The notes under the pieces: model-generated | Database searches by the model: none | What the model saw: only the letters and a program-made list of their open reading frames with translations | What the model was told of the DNA's origin: nothing | Made by a program: the position numbers and the translations under genes | NCBI GenBank assembly: GCA_002372275.1 | Contig: DFFP01000025.1 | Location: 3,352-67,351, forward strand | DNA: 64,000 bases | Reading direction: 5' to 3' | Source: Alphaproteobacteria bacterium UBA3773 | Lineage (GTDB): Bacteria > Pseudomonadota > Alphaproteobacteria > RF32 > CAG-239 | Shown: piece after piece, positions 35,797 to 46,000 of the stretch | How the letters are laid out: every line of letters starts with the position of its first letter | Numbering within the stretch: the first letter of the stretch is position 1

Positions 35797-36999
35797 TCAG
35801 TTGTTCTCCTTCATGGCTTTTATCAATTTATCGGCGGCGTCTTGAAGGCTGTCGGATGTGAGAAAATCAAAGTTGTTTTCTTGCAAAATTTCTTGAGCCA
35901 TTTGTTTGTTTGTGCCTTCAAAGCGCGCAACAAGAGGCATGTTAAAACCGATTTCTTTAGAGGCGGCAATAATGCCGTCGGCAACCAAATTACACCTTAA
36001 AAATCCGCCCAAGATGTTAATTAAAATGCCTTCAACCATCGGATTTGTCATTAAAATTTTGAGGCTTTGTGCAATTTTATCTTCGTCAACACCGCCTTTG
36101 ATATCTAAATAACAGGCTGTTTGATAACCGAGTTTTTCAAGATAATCACGCGCAGCTAAAGCAGGTCCGTCGCCGTTGACAATAAGCCCGATTGAGCCCG
36201 TATTAAATGTGTGATATTTAAAACCGCACCTGTTGGCACGCAAAACGTTTTCATCGACTTCATAGTCATCGTGCATCAAGACAACATCGGGGTGCCTGAA
36301 AAGGGCATTGTTATCAAAGGATATTTTGGCATCAAGCGCGATAAATTCATCGTTTTTGGTGATGCCGACCGGATTGATTTCAAGCATGGTGGCGTCTAAA
36401 TTTAAGAAGGCTCTATAAAGGTTTTGAATCAATGTCGTGAGATTATTGTGGTATTTTTCACTCAAATTCAAAAATTTTAAAATTTGTAGTGTATCTTTTT
36501 TTTGTACGCGGTGGTTGAGATGAAAGTGAATGCGTAAAATGGATTTTGGATCGTTTTTGGCCAACTCGACAATATTATCTGTGGCCCTTGAGACCAAAAG
36601 AGTAATACAGGCTTTTATGCGATTGATGACAAAACTTAAATAAAAGGTTCGTTTCGCCACGCAAAACTCTTCGATATAGATTTTACTGACAAGTTTACCC
36701 TCTTTTCCGGTTTGGGGAGTCACAAGAGTATTGCCAATCATTTTTTCAGCAAAAAGGGGAATATCATTGAGTTTTTGAACAATACAAATGCCTGAAAGAT
36801 TTTTGGTGTTATCTGATGTGAAATGTCCCGCTTTGCGCGCGCCGGACTGAATTTGAGCCTTTAAAACAAAAGGACCTGTTTTTGAAATTTTTTGCGCACG
36901 GCTTAAAGCCTCGCTCGGAGTATAGGCAATGGCGCCGTTTGGTATTTTGATTTTATATTTTTTTAAAAGTTTTTTAGCCTGATATTCGTGAATGTTCAT
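35797..36999 (-). CDS. sucC: succinyl-CoA synthetase beta-like protein, divergent
   Basis: ATP-grasp and C-terminal ligase domains in the order of SucC, opening MNIHEYQAKKLLKKY (400 residues). Several functional loops differ from E. coli. The HAGGRGKAGGV ATP loop is SGARKAGHF with one residue fewer. The STEGG stretch is SRATD, and NGAGLAM is NGDGPAL. NALFR and the NI-x-GG...RC-x-LVADGII strand are kept. It directly abuts the SucD-like gene, and its start overlaps the sufE stop by 4 bases. Both subunits have drifted together, which suggests a changed substrate or lost activity rather than random decay. Confidence 0.85.
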   Translation of the reverse strand: MNIHEYQAKKLLKKYKIKIPNGAIAYTPSEALSRAQKISKTGPFVLKAQIQSGARKAGHFTSDNTKNLSGICIVQKLNDIPLFAEKMIGNTLVTPQTGKEGKLVSKIYIEEFCVAKRTFYLSFVINRIKACITLLVSRATDNIVELAKNDPKSILRIHFHLNHRVQKKDTLQILKFLNLSEKYHNNLTTLIQNLYRAFLNLDATMLEINPVGITKNDEFIALDAKISFDNNALFRHPDVVLMHDDYEVDENVLRANRCGFKYHTFNTGSIGLIVNGDGPALAARDYLEKLGYQTACYLDIKGGVDEDKIAQSLKILMTNPMVEGILINILGGFLRCNLVADGIIAASKEIGFNMPLVARFEGTNKQMAQEILQENNFDFLTSDSLQDAADKLIKAMKENN

Positions 37000-37415
37000 T
37001 GTTGTTGTGCTTCTGCTTTTATAGCGTATAAACGGATTTTTTCCACCATGGAAAGCATTCCGTTTCTGCGAGAAGAACTTAAATGTCCTTCCAAGCCCAG
37101 TGTAGCAAAAATTTTTTCAACTTCAATGTTTTTTATTTCATGAATGCTTTTTCCGTTATAAATGGCTTTTAAAACATAAATAATACCGCGAACCATCATG
37201 GCATCACTGGTGGCCTTAAAATAGAATTTGCCGTCTTTGATTTCGGGCACCAGCCACACTTGTGACTGACAACCCGTAACCTTAAATTCATCTGTTTGAA
37301 AACAGGTATCCAAAGGTTCTAATTTTTCACCCAAATCAAGCAGGTATTGATATTTATCTTCCCATGATTCAAGAAAAGAAAAATTATCTGACAGTGTTTC
37401 AATATTTTCCATCAT
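36996..37415 (-). CDS. sufE: sulfur acceptor protein SufE
   Basis: Accepts persulfide sulfur from SufS and stimulates it. The acceptor Cys lies in KVTGCQSQVWL (about residue 50) and the conserved GLEGHLSSSRRNGM region near residue 110 fits SufE. The length of 139 is normal. It lies 11 bases after sufT and overlaps the SucC-like gene by 4 bases. Two ATG codons are adjacent at the start; either fits the AAGGAT site. Confidence 0.92.
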   Translation of the reverse strand: MMENIETLSDNFSFLESWEDKYQYLLDLGEKLEPLDTCFQTDEFKVTGCQSQVWLVPEIKDGKFYFKATSDAMMVRGIIYVLKAIYNGKSIHEIKNIEVEKIFATLGLEGHLSSSRRNGMLSMVEKIRLYAIKAEAQQQ

Positions 37416-37426
37416 CCTTATCCTTA

Positions 37427-37828
37427 TTAAAATATATCTATCATGGCGCGGCCTTCTTCGGTCATGCGGTCAATGGTCCATAAAGGTTCCCAAACGATTT
37501 GAACGGTTACTTTGCCCGCACCCTCAAGCGCAGCCACGGCTTCAGCCACTTGTTGCGGTAAAATACCGGCAACGGGACAACCCGGCGCTGTTAAGGTCAT
37601 GTTGATGTGGACATCGCCATTATCTATAAGGTCAATATCATAAATGAGCCCCATGTCATAGACATTGACCGGAATTTCGGGATCAAAAACACCGCGAATC
37701 GCTTCAATTATTTCTTCTTTTGTGGCTCTCGGGGCGCCTTTTTCAAGCGCATTTCCGACCGTGACGCGATAATCTGTAGTTTCTGTCATCGCTTCTAAAA
37801 GCTGTTCTTCGTTTTGATTTTCTTCCAT
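37427..37828 (-). CDS. sufT: SufT / MIP18-family (DUF59) iron-sulfur assembly protein
   Basis: A helper of Fe-S cluster maturation. The DUF59 domain (residues 35-125) carries DPEIPVNVYDMGLIYDI and the conserved Cys in TLTAPGCPVAG, then a WEPLW motif near the end. The ATG at 37828 is preferred because AAAGGA lies 7 bases upstream; an in-frame ATG at 37858 has no ribosome site. It sits between sufS and sufE, the usual alphaproteobacterial arrangement. Confidence 0.9.
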   Translation of the reverse strand: MEENQNEEQLLEAMTETTDYRVTVGNALEKGAPRATKEEIIEAIRGVFDPEIPVNVYDMGLIYDIDLIDNGDVHINMTLTAPGCPVAGILPQQVAEAVAALEGAGKVTVQIVWEPLWTIDRMTEEGRAMIDIF

Positions 37829-37875
37829 GTTTTTTCCTTTGTGCCTTTTATATCCCAAACAAGTCAGATGTCAAA

Positions 37876-39090
37876 TTAAAAGAAACGATCTGCTTTTAAA
37901 AGAGCCTTAAAAAATAAGTCAATGTCTTCTTTTAAGGTGTACATCCCAAAAGATGCACGAGCAATGGAAGAATAACCCATGCGGTGAACAAGCGGTTCGG
38001 CGCAGTGATGTCCGACGCGAATGGCCACATTTTCGTGCGACAATATAAATGATAAATCTTGAGGGTGAATGCCTTTATAATCAAAGGATATAACACCGCC
38101 TTTGTTTTTTGCCGTTCCGATGATTTTAAAATGCGGTAGCTCGTTTGCTTTTTGGTTAAAATAAGTTAAAAGCTCTTTTTCATATGAAGAAATGTTTTCC
38201 ATCCCGATTTTAGAAAGATATGATACAGCTTCGCCTAAACCGATAGCCTCGACAATGGCCGGTGTGCCGGCCTCAAAACGAGCCGGTGGCAAGGCGTAAG
38301 TTGTTTTTTCATATGTGACTGTATCAACCATATCGCCACCTGTTTGATAAGGGGGCATATCTTTTGAAATTTCGGATTTAATGTATAAAACACCGATTCC
38401 GGTCGGTCCGTATAGTTTGTGGCCGGAAAAAGCCAAAAAATCACAATCAAGGTCTTGAACATCCGTTTTTTGATGGACAACTCCCTGACAGGCATCAACC
38501 AAAACTTTGGCGCCGACTTGATGAGCTTTTTGTATGATTTGACGAATGGGAAAAATGGTGCCCAAAACGTTTGACATGGCGGTAACGGCAACCAATTTGA
38601 CATTGTCTTTTAATGATTTTTCAAATTCTTCTTGTAAAAAATTCCCTGTATCTGAAATTTTGAAAACCTTGAGTTTTGCACCCGTTTTTTGAGCGACAAT
38701 CTGCCAAGGAGTGAGGTTGGCATGATGCTCGGCTTCGGAAACTAAAATAACGTCGTCTTTTTGAAGATTTTCAAGACCCCATGTGTTTGCGACCAAATTA
38801 ATCGATTCGGTGGCATTGCGGGTAAAAATAATTTCATGAGAAGATGAAGCACTGATGAAATTTTGAATGCGTTCTCTCGCGTTTTCATAAAGCGTTGTGA
38901 TTTCATCTGCCAGAAGATATTCGCTTCGATGAACGTTAGCATAAGAATTTTGATAAACGTCTGTCATTTTATCAAGAACGCACTGCGGTTTTTGAGCAGA
39001 TGCCGCGCTATCGAGATAAACAATAGGTTTTCCGTTTTCTATTCTTTTAAAAATCGGAAAATCTGCGCGAATTTGATCAATGTTATACAT
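37876..39090 (-). CDS. sufS: cysteine desulfurase SufS
   Basis: PLP enzyme that removes sulfur from cysteine for Fe-S cluster assembly. The PLP Lys is in FSGHKLYGPTGIGVLY (about residue 227) and the active-site Cys in RVGHHCAEPLVHRMG (about 361), the group II SufS signature. The ATG at 39090 has GGAG upstream, so the longer frame from 39141 is rejected. Genes sufB, sufC and sufD, normally upstream in the same operon, are absent from this window; a plus-strand secreted-protein gene lies there instead. Confidence 0.95.
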   Translation of the reverse strand: MYNIDQIRADFPIFKRIENGKPIVYLDSAASAQKPQCVLDKMTDVYQNSYANVHRSEYLLADEITTLYENARERIQNFISASSSHEIIFTRNATESINLVANTWGLENLQKDDVILVSEAEHHANLTPWQIVAQKTGAKLKVFKISDTGNFLQEEFEKSLKDNVKLVAVTAMSNVLGTIFPIRQIIQKAHQVGAKVLVDACQGVVHQKTDVQDLDCDFLAFSGHKLYGPTGIGVLYIKSEISKDMPPYQTGGDMVDTVTYEKTTYALPPARFEAGTPAIVEAIGLGEAVSYLSKIGMENISSYEKELLTYFNQKANELPHFKIIGTAKNKGGVISFDYKGIHPQDLSFILSHENVAIRVGHHCAEPLVHRMGYSSIARASFGMYTLKEDIDLFFKALLKADRFF

Positions 39091-39189
39091 AACTAAAACT
39101 CCGTTTTCGGGGTAATTTAGCAAAAAATAAAAAAAATTCAATATCTATATATATCCTTGGATATAAAACAAATGTGAATCGTTATGTTA

Positions 39190-39218
39190 TTGATTTTTTT
39201 AGTAAAATATGTTATAGT
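39190..39218 (+). promoter_or_regulatory. promoter of the 39245 secreted-protein gene
   Basis: TTGATT (39190-39195) and TATAGT (39213-39218) are 17 bases apart, 26 bases before the ATG. This leaves no space for a leader RNA like those before the three related genes. Confidence 0.55.
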
Positions 39219-39244
39219 TTTTTAAAATAATGGGAGATAGGGTC

Positions 39245-40018
39245 ATGAGAATACGATATTTCTACGTTTTTTTATTTACATGGCTATTATCAGGCGAGGT
39301 CTTAGCTGCTTGTACATGCACAACCATTGCGACAAATGAAGCCGGACAAGTCACAAAGGAAGATTGCGGAGCATCTTGTGGTGTGAAAGAATACCGTTAT
39401 GACGGAGATACGAGATATACGACAACCACCAAAACAGAGTCCGGGAATATCGTGATCAGAGAAGAAACGCATATTAAATCTAAAAGCAGCAGCACATCAT
39501 ACAGCGTTACAACAGCATACAAAGAAACAGAATATGATGCACAAAATAATCCGAAAAAAATTGAAAACAGGTATTATACCCTTACAGAATCAAGTACGGG
39601 AACAAAATCATCTTCTTTAGCTTCGGGTGTGGTGATCAGTAATACTTATCAAAACGGTTTGCTGGTATCTGCAACAGAAACAAATAAAATCAGGGGCTCA
39701 AGCGGCAGTTTGGTTAATGAGGGAACCAGAAATAAAATTACATATACATATGATGATAATCAAAAACTGATTTCAAGTGAAAGTGTTTTACAAGTATCGG
39801 TAGGTACAAATAAATGGGAAGAAGCTGATCCGCCCGTTGTGACAACAAATAAGTATGCCTCAAACGGAACTTATGAAACATATGTGAACGGAAAAATGAC
39901 AGGAAAATACAATGCAGACGGTACAGCATATTTAGCTAAAAGAATATATACTGTTGATGAGGCTACAAAAGCTATTCGTAAAGGTGGTAAAAATTCTTTT
40001 TCCATAAGGTATCGTTGA
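39245..40018 (+). CDS. secreted protein with shared C-terminal tail, Ser/Thr-rich repeats
   Basis: A 257-residue exported protein. The signal peptide (residues 1-22, ending VLA) is followed by a Cys-rich start (CTCTTIAT...CGASCG) and a long Ser/Thr-rich beta-type middle with YDAQNNPKKIENRYYTL-like short repeats, but no LRRs. The end is NGKMTGKYNADGTAYLAKRI-type followed by TVDEA and FSIRYR, the same tail as in 4222, 24664 and 46001. GGGAGA precedes the ATG at 39245. It stands between sufS and the RND operon with its own promoter and no leader RNA or repeats. Confidence 0.78.
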   Translation: MRIRYFYVFLFTWLLSGEVLAACTCTTIATNEAGQVTKEDCGASCGVKEYRYDGDTRYTTTTKTESGNIVIREETHIKSKSSSTSYSVTTAYKETEYDAQNNPKKIENRYYTLTESSTGTKSSSLASGVVISNTYQNGLLVSATETNKIRGSSGSLVNEGTRNKITYTYDDNQKLISSESVLQVSVGTNKWEEADPPVVTTNKYASNGTYETYVNGKMTGKYNADGTAYLAKRIYTVDEATKAIRKGGKNSFSIRYR

Positions 40019-40095
40019 GTTTTTTTATATAAACACAATTGAATTTAAGAAGATGCTCATTATTTAAACCTTAAAAAATTTTTCAAGGGTTTAAA

Positions 40096-41211
40096 ATGAG
40101 CAGAAAAAAATCTATCGGACTTATTTTTGTTGTCGTTGTTGCCTTTTGGACGGGCGTTTTTTCGTTTTGGTTTTATCAAAAAAAAGGTGTGGCAACTTTA
40201 TATCAATCAAACGAAGAGGAAATCGAGCTGAACACGGCAGATGTTTTAGCGCAAGATGCGGTTTTAAGTAAAAAATATGTGGGTTATGTGACACCTGTTC
40301 ATGAGGCTGTTATTCAGCCGTTTATCAGCGGATTTATCGAAGAAATTAACGTAAAAGGCGGGCAAAATGTGAAAAAAGGCGAGATACTTCTGATCTTAAA
40401 GCAAGACGAATATCAGGCAAAAATAAAAGCCGCAAAAGCTGCACTTGAACAGGCAAAGGCAAATTTAAAAAACAAAGAAGTGTATTATAGGCGCCTTCAA
40501 AAGGCAGGCAAGGCCGTTTCGCCCTCGGAACTTGATGCGGCTGAGGCAGATTATTTGGCCTCGCTTGCCTCTTTGCAAAGCGCCGAAGCGGATTTGAAAA
40601 TTGCAGAAGTGAATTATGAATATACGTATATCAAATCAGGTATCAGCGGGGTCACAGGCGATGTGTCTTTAACGAAAGGAAATTATGTTTCGCCGCAATC
40701 AAAGTTACTGACTGTGATGCAATTTGAACCCATCCGAGTTGTGTTTTCCGTTCCGAGCAGCGAGTACCGAAAAGAAATGAAAAAAACAAAGCCTTTTGAG
40801 GATGAAAAAATTTTTTTAGCATTTGAAAATGGAGACATCTTTCATGAAGAAGGGGCGTTTCAATATACCGATAATGCCATTAATCAGGCAACGGATTCCA
40901 TGGCTGTTTATGTGGATTTTAAAAATAAAGAGCACCTCCTTATTCCGAATTCTTATGTGACGGTTTTGTGTTTTGAAAAATTAAAAAATGTGGTTTTGGT
41001 GCCTAAACAATATGTGGTGATGAAAGACAGCGGGAATTTTATTTATGTTGTGCGAGGCGGAACCTTAAAACAAGTTGAAATTAAAATTTTAGGAACAATC
41101 GGGGAAAATTTTGCTGCTCAAAATGTTTTTGAAAATCAAGATCAAATTGTGCTTCAAAATGTCAATCCGGCCGATTTGGATAAAAAAGTGAAACAAAAAA
41201 AAGAGGCTTAG
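40096..41211 (+). CDS. RND efflux periplasmic adaptor (membrane fusion protein)
   Basis: Links the inner-membrane pump to the outer-membrane channel. The N-terminal anchor helix (residues 5-28) is followed by the lipoyl/barrel-sandwich halves (VQPFISGFIEEINVKGGQNVKKGEILL), an alpha hairpin with heptads (about 100-165), and the beta-barrel and membrane-proximal domains. No lipobox is present. The length of 371 is typical. The stop codon TAG is immediately followed by the ATG of the pump, and the operon continues to the outer-membrane factor. Confidence 0.92.
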   Translation: MSRKKSIGLIFVVVVAFWTGVFSFWFYQKKGVATLYQSNEEEIELNTADVLAQDAVLSKKYVGYVTPVHEAVIQPFISGFIEEINVKGGQNVKKGEILLILKQDEYQAKIKAAKAALEQAKANLKNKEVYYRRLQKAGKAVSPSELDAAEADYLASLASLQSAEADLKIAEVNYEYTYIKSGISGVTGDVSLTKGNYVSPQSKLLTVMQFEPIRVVFSVPSSEYRKEMKKTKPFEDEKIFLAFENGDIFHEEGAFQYTDNAINQATDSMAVYVDFKNKEHLLIPNSYVTVLCFEKLKNVVLVPKQYVVMKDSGNFIYVVRGGTLKQVEIKILGTIGENFAAQNVFENQDQIVLQNVNPADLDKKVKQKKEA

Positions 41212-44200
41212 ATGTTTGCAAAGTTTTTTATCGACAGACCGCGTTTTGCTATTGTTGTGGCGATTGTTATGGTGCTACTCGGCACGCTTGCCTTATTTGT
41301 TTTGCCTGTGTCGCAATATCCGGAAATTACGCCGCCTCAAATTGTTGTGACGACAAATTATTTGGGGGCAAATGCCGAGGTTTTAACAGATACCGTTGCT
41401 ATTCCGATTGAAAATCAGATGAACGGGGTGGAGAATATGCTTTATATGTCATCGACGTCTGATGACAGCGGAAAATATACTTTAACCGTGACTTTTGACA
41501 TCGGATCTGATCCGGATATTTCGCAGGTCAAAGTTCAAAACAGACTCCAGCAGGTGACCTCAGAATTGCCGCAAACGGTGACTGAACAAGGAATTGATGT
41601 TTCAACGCGTAACTCGAATATCTTGGGTTTTTTGGTTTTGCGTTCGCCGGGCGGAACATATTCAAATCTTTATTTAAGTAATTATGCCTATGAAAATTTG
41701 AAAAATCCGCTTGCGCGTGTTCCGGGGGTCGGAAATGTGCAGATTTTCGGTCCGCAATACAGTATGCGTATTTGGATTGATTCGGATAAACTGACAGCTC
41801 TCAATTTAAGCAGTACGGATGTGATAACGGCAGTTCAGACACAAAATGTTCAGGCCTCGGTTGGAAGTATCGGGGCAATGCCGTCACCTGAAAATAACAC
41901 GATGGTTTTATCACTGACCGCCAAAGGGCTCTTAAAAAGTGTTCAGGACTTTGAAAATATTGTGATTGCCACCTCAAATGAGGGCGGAATTGTTCGTCTG
42001 AAAGATGTGGCACGTGTGGAACTCGGTGCCGATTCTTATTCCATACATTCTTCTTTTAAAAATGCGCCGGGGGTCATTATTGCTTTAAATCAAACACCGA
42101 ATTCAAATTCACTTGATGTGATGAAAAGAATTAAAAAAGAAGTCAAAGAACTTTCAAAAAGTTTTCCTTCCGATATGGTTTTTGAAGTGGCTTATGATTC
42201 AACAAAATATGTTTCGGCGTCGATTAAAAGTATTATTGAAACGCTTGTCATCACATTTTCGCTTGTGGCGATTGTGACTTATTTGTTTTTACAAAACTTG
42301 AAAACAACGCTTATTCCGCTCTTAACCATTCCGGTTTCATTGATTGCGACATTTATTGTGATTTATTTAATCGGGTTTGATATTAACATTTTAACCTTAT
42401 TTGCTTTTATTTTGGCTATTGCGCTTGTGGTGGATGACGCAATTATCGTCGTTGAAAGAGTGGAGTATTTAATGGAGCACGAAAAATTAAATGCTTATGA
42501 CGCCTCGGTGAAGGGTATGAAAGAAATTTCAAGCGCCATTGTCGCCACAACGTTTGTTTTGCTTGCGATTTTTATTCCGGTCGGTTTGATGGCCGGTATT
42601 ACGGGAAAAATTTATCAACAATTTGCGGTGGCGATTTCAACATCCGTTGCTTTTTCTGCGCTCAATGCCTTGACGCTTTCACCGGCACTATCGGCCGTTT
42701 TTTTGAAAAATATTGATCTGAAAGGCCGAAAAAACAGATTTTTTGAAAAATTTAATGACCTTTTATTTAAGGCGGAAAAAATATATGGTCGTTTTGTGGC
42801 TTTCTTTTCAAAACATTTGTTTTTAACGGCAGGCAGTGTCATCGTTTGTATTTTGCTTATTTTTTTAAGTTTTAAAATCACGCCGGTTTCGTTTTTGCCT
42901 GAAGAAGATCAGGGAATTATTTTTGCAAATTTACAACTGTCTGAGACAGCATCCCTTAATCAAACAGATGAGGCCTTAAAAGAACTTTCAAATAAGGCGA
43001 TGAAAATGAAAGGAGTCGATTTTGTGGTCAGTGTGGCAGGTTACAGCCTGCTTGGCGGACAGGGCGAAAATGTGGCGCTTGCCGTGATCGGACTTGAAGA
43101 TTGGGATAAGCGAAAAACAAAAGAATTGTCAGCTTCTTATATTACAGATTTGCTCTCAAAGGAATTTTCAAAAAATACAAATGCCTCGTTTAACTTTTTT
43201 CCGCCACCTGCCATTGCAGGTATCGGTCAGGCCGGCGGGTTGAGTTTTGAGCTTTTATCGCTTGACGGGGCTTTGACGCCTTCTGATTTATATTTGAAAT
43301 TGCAGGAACTTTTAAAAAAACTTAATCAGCTTCCTGAAATTTCGTATGCTTTTTCAACATTTAGATCAGATACGCCTCATGTTTATTTAGATATTGATCG
43401 AACAAAACTGGAGAGTTTTGATGTGCCTGTTTCAAATCTTTTTCAAACACTTCAAAATAATTTGGGCGCAAGATATATCAATAATATTGCCTTAAACGGA
43501 CAGGTAAATAAAGTGATTGTGCAGGCTGATTTTCAATACCGAAAAAATTTGGAAGATATCGGAAATTTATATGTGACCTCGAAAAACGGCAATCAGATTT
43601 TGGTGAAAAATTTTATCAATCTTTCAACATTTGTCAGCCCGAAAATAATAAGCCGGTATGATTTATATACCTCAGCTTCGGTGACCGCGCAGGCAAACGA
43701 AAACGTTTCAAGCGGAACGGCGATTGATTTGATTGAAAAAACAGCTCAAAAAATTTTGCCGAGCTCTTATAAAATTGCATGGACGGGGCTTTCGCTTCAG
43801 GAAGTGGAGGCCAGAGGGCTGGCCGGTATTTTAATCGGGTTGGCACTTGTTTTTTGTTATTTGTTTCTGGTGGCGCTATATGAAAGTTGGCTTTTATCAT
43901 TTTCTGTGATGTTTTCAACCGTTTTTGCCATTTTAGGGGCTTTTATCGGACTTCATCTGATGGGGCATTCTTTGAGTATTTATGCGCAGCTCGGGCTGAT
44001 TATGCTTATCGGGCTGGCGGCTAAAAATGCTATTTTGATTGTGGAATTTACAAAAAATTATCGTCAAGCAGGTTTGAGTATTGTTGAGGCTTCCGTAAAA
44101 GGTGCGACCGAGAGGTTTCGGGCGGTTTTAATGACGGCACTGACCTTTATTTTGGGTGTTTTTCCGATGCTTGTGGTCAAAGGTGCGGGAGCTCAATCGC

Positions 44201-44343
44201 AACATGCCATCGGGACTTCGGTTTTTTATGGGATGATTGCGGCAACATTTATCGGTATTATTTTTATTCCGGCACTTTTTGCTTTTTTTGAGAGCATCAA
44301 AGAAAAATTCGGTACACCAAAAAAAGGGGCAGAAAATGGTTAA
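41212..44343 (+). CDS. RND multidrug efflux transporter (HAE1/AcrB-like)
   Basis: An inner-membrane proton/drug antiporter with 12 helices and two large periplasmic loops. The proton-relay Asp pair is in [16 protein letters not shown] (about residues 405-412), and the matching Lys is in [13 protein letters not shown] (about 937). The length of 1043 residues is typical of AcrB-like pumps. Substrates cannot be read from sequence. It is the middle gene of a complete adaptor-pump-channel operon, overlapping the channel gene by 8 bases. No local repressor is linked to it. Confidence 0.95.
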   Translation: MFAKFFIDRPRFAIVVAIVMVLLGTLALFVLPVSQYPEITPPQIVVTTNYLGANAEVLTDTVAIPIENQMNGVENMLYMSSTSDDSGKYTLTVTFDIGSDPDISQVKVQNRLQQVTSELPQTVTEQGIDVSTRNSNILGFLVLRSPGGTYSNLYLSNYAYENLKNPLARVPGVGNVQIFGPQYSMRIWIDSDKLTALNLSSTDVITAVQTQNVQASVGSIGAMPSPENNTMVLSLTAKGLLKSVQDFENIVIATSNEGGIVRLKDVARVELGADSYSIHSSFKNAPGVIIALNQTPNSNSLDVMKRIKKEVKELSKSFPSDMVFEVAYDSTKYVSASIKSIIETLVITFSLVAIVTYLFLQNLKTTLIPLLTIPVSLIATFIVIYLIGFDINILTLFAFILAIALVVDDAIIVVERVEYLMEHEKLNAYDASVKGMKEISSAIVATTFVLLAIFIPVGLMAGITGKIYQQFAVAISTSVAFSALNALTLSPALSAVFLKNIDLKGRKNRFFEKFNDLLFKAEKIYGRFVAFFSKHLFLTAGSVIVCILLIFLSFKITPVSFLPEEDQGIIFANLQLSETASLNQTDEALKELSNKAMKMKGVDFVVSVAGYSLLGGQGENVALAVIGLEDWDKRKTKELSASYITDLLSKEFSKNTNASFNFFPPPAIAGIGQAGGLSFELLSLDGALTPSDLYLKLQELLKKLNQLPEISYAFSTFRSDTPHVYLDIDRTKLESFDVPVSNLFQTLQNNLGARYINNIALNGQVNKVIVQADFQYRKNLEDIGNLYVTSKNGNQILVKNFINLSTFVSPKIISRYDLYTSASVTAQANENVSSGTAIDLIEKTAQKILPSSYKIAWTGLSLQEVEARGLAGILIGLALVFCYLFLVALYESWLLSFSVMFSTVFAILGAFIGLHLMGHSLSIYAQLGLIMLIGLAAKNAILIVEFTKNYRQAGLSIVEASVKGATERFRAVLMTALTFILGVFPMLVVKGAGAQSQHAIGTSVFYGMIAATFIGIIFIPALFAFFESIKEKFGTPKKGAENG

Positions 44344-45745
44344 AAAAATAATGTTTATGATGTTTTTTCTTTTGTCATGCACCGTCGGCCCGGATTATCA
44401 AAAAAAAGAAATTTATGAAGATCAGAAAATCGCTCAAAATTTGGAACTGCGTGGTCAAAAAACACAAATTTCCAAAGATTGGTATCTGATGTTTCAAGAT
44501 GAGGTCTTAAATCATTTAATTTCAAAAGGTCTTCAAAACAGCCCGAGTGTTTTGGCTATGGCCGAAAAATTAAGGCAGGCACGCTTGGTTTTCAAAAAAG
44601 GGCAGGCTCAATATATGCCGATGTTTAATTTCAAAGGGGGATACAGTGATGAAAAGGTGAGCAAAAATATCGGTCTTGCCGCGGATTCGGAATATTTTTC
44701 AGCCGGATTTGACGCCGTTTGGGAAATTGATATTTGGGGTAAAGGGCGGCGCCTAAACGAGCAAAATTTAGCAAACCTTTCAAAAAGTTATTATACGCTT
44801 GCCAATATGAAAGCTATTCTTTCATCTGAAATTGCCAAAACATATTTTTTAATGAAAACAGCGCAAGAAAAAAAACGTATTGCGCAAAATAATTTGAAAC
44901 TCCAAAATGATATTTTTCAGAGCATTGAAGATAAATTTAAAGCAGGCCTGACAGATGAAACAAGTTATCGCCAAAGCCTATATCTGCTTGAAAAGACAAA
45001 GTCTTTAATTCCGCAAATTGATGCGCAAATTTTAGCTTATCAACATTCTTTGGAAGTCTTGACGGGAACGTTGCCGCAAAATAGGGCAGATGCGGCGCTT
45101 TTTTCATCTGCTTTTAAGCCAAAAATTCAATTTGAAACCAAACAGCTTTTTGATTTGCCGGTGAATATTATCCGCTCACGACCTGATGTGAGGGCATCAG
45201 AGCAAGCTTTAATTGCGCAAAATGCGGCTGTCGGGCAAGCCATAGGTGCATTGTATCCTGATGTTTCAATTTCAGCGCTTGTGGGGTGGGCAGCGCAAAA
45301 CGGGACGGATTTATTTAACCACAAGAGCAATACATCTTCGGTTTCGCCGTCTGTTATCGCGCCGATTTTTCATTTCGGGCAGCTTCAAAATCAAATTGAA
45401 ATTGAAAAATCAAAATATAAAGAAGTTTATGAAAATTATAAAAGTACAATCTTAAATGCCGTTGCGGAACTTTCAAATGCGATGGTGCAGGTTAGGCAAG
45501 AATATAAGGCAAACGAACACAAAAAAAATTCTGTTTTTCAGATGAAAAAGGCTTTAAGCGGACAAAGACAAAAATATGAAAGCGGTTTGATTGAGTATTC
45601 GGCTTTGCTTGAAAGCCAGCAGGATTTGCTTTCATCCGAACTGGATTTAACCGAGAGTTTGGGCAATATATATACGGCCATCATCGCTTTTTATAAAGCA
45701 ACAGGCGGCGGGTATAACGAAAACACTTTGGCTGTTGGAAACTAA
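44336..45745 (+). CDS. RND outer-membrane factor lipoprotein (NodT/OprM family)
   Basis: An outer-membrane channel of the tripartite pump. The signal peptide ends in the lipobox LLSC (Cys near residue 15), followed directly by TVGPDYQKK, the standard opening of the NodT family. Two OEP domains with long coiled segments follow. The ATG at 44336 with AAGGGG upstream is chosen over the long frame from 44237, which overlaps the pump. The length of 469 is normal. It is distinct from the non-lipidated TolC at 5695. Confidence 0.93.
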   Translation: MVKKIMFMMFFLLSCTVGPDYQKKEIYEDQKIAQNLELRGQKTQISKDWYLMFQDEVLNHLISKGLQNSPSVLAMAEKLRQARLVFKKGQAQYMPMFNFKGGYSDEKVSKNIGLAADSEYFSAGFDAVWEIDIWGKGRRLNEQNLANLSKSYYTLANMKAILSSEIAKTYFLMKTAQEKKRIAQNNLKLQNDIFQSIEDKFKAGLTDETSYRQSLYLLEKTKSLIPQIDAQILAYQHSLEVLTGTLPQNRADAALFSSAFKPKIQFETKQLFDLPVNIIRSRPDVRASEQALIAQNAAVGQAIGALYPDVSISALVGWAAQNGTDLFNHKSNTSSVSPSVIAPIFHFGQLQNQIEIEKSKYKEVYENYKSTILNAVAELSNAMVQVRQEYKANEHKKNSVFQMKKALSGQRQKYESGLIEYSALLESQQDLLSSELDLTESLGNIYTAIIAFYKATGGGYNENTLAVGN

Positions 45746-45752
45746 AAAGCAC

Positions 45753-45781
45753 TTTACAAATCACCCAAAATAGAGCATAAT
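45753..45781 (+). promoter_or_regulatory. promoter of leader RNA B
   Basis: TTTACA (45753-45758) and CATAAT (45776-45781) are 17 bases apart, just after the efflux operon and just before leader RNA B. Confidence 0.55.
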
Positions 45782-45949
45782 AAACTTGATAAGCTGATAG
45801 CTTATTGTGTTCAACAAAACACAGCAAGTACGATACTCCTTTTTGATGGGAGTGAATGAAATAAGGCATTTTTGCACGAATAAGTTCGGCTATGTACTTG
45901 TAGCTTTTGTTGACTCCCACTTTGGAATTTTTTCAAAGTGATTTTTTTT
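45782..45949 (+). promoter_or_regulatory. structured leader RNA B (candidate attenuator/riboswitch)
   Basis: A 5' hairpin (ATAAGCT/AGCTTAT, about 45788-45804) is followed by a closing helix in two parts: 45812-45819 with 45905-45912 (CAACAAAA/TTTTGTTG) and 45825-45831 with 45894-45900 (CAAGTAC/GTACTTG). Inside, ACTCC (45835-45839) pairs with GGAGT (45849-45853). A second ACTCC lies at 45913-45917, at the terminator stem, as in leader RNA A. The block AAATAAGGCATTT...CGAATA matches RNA A. Between terminator and ATG are 50 bases with another hairpin (TCCCGAA/TTCGGGA). Confidence 0.6.
45918..45949 (+). terminator. intrinsic terminator of leader RNA B
   Basis: A perfect 7-bp stem (CACTTTG 45918-45924 with CAAAGTG 45934-45940) is followed by A and eight or nine T. 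Confidence 0.8.
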
Positions 45950-46000
45950 ATTTATTGAGATCCCGAAATAAATTCGGGATGACAAATCGGGAGAAAAGTT

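Noticed and set aside
34933..36999. SucCD pair as pseudogenes
   Set aside because: Both frames are full length, coupled and without stops; loss is limited to functional loops.
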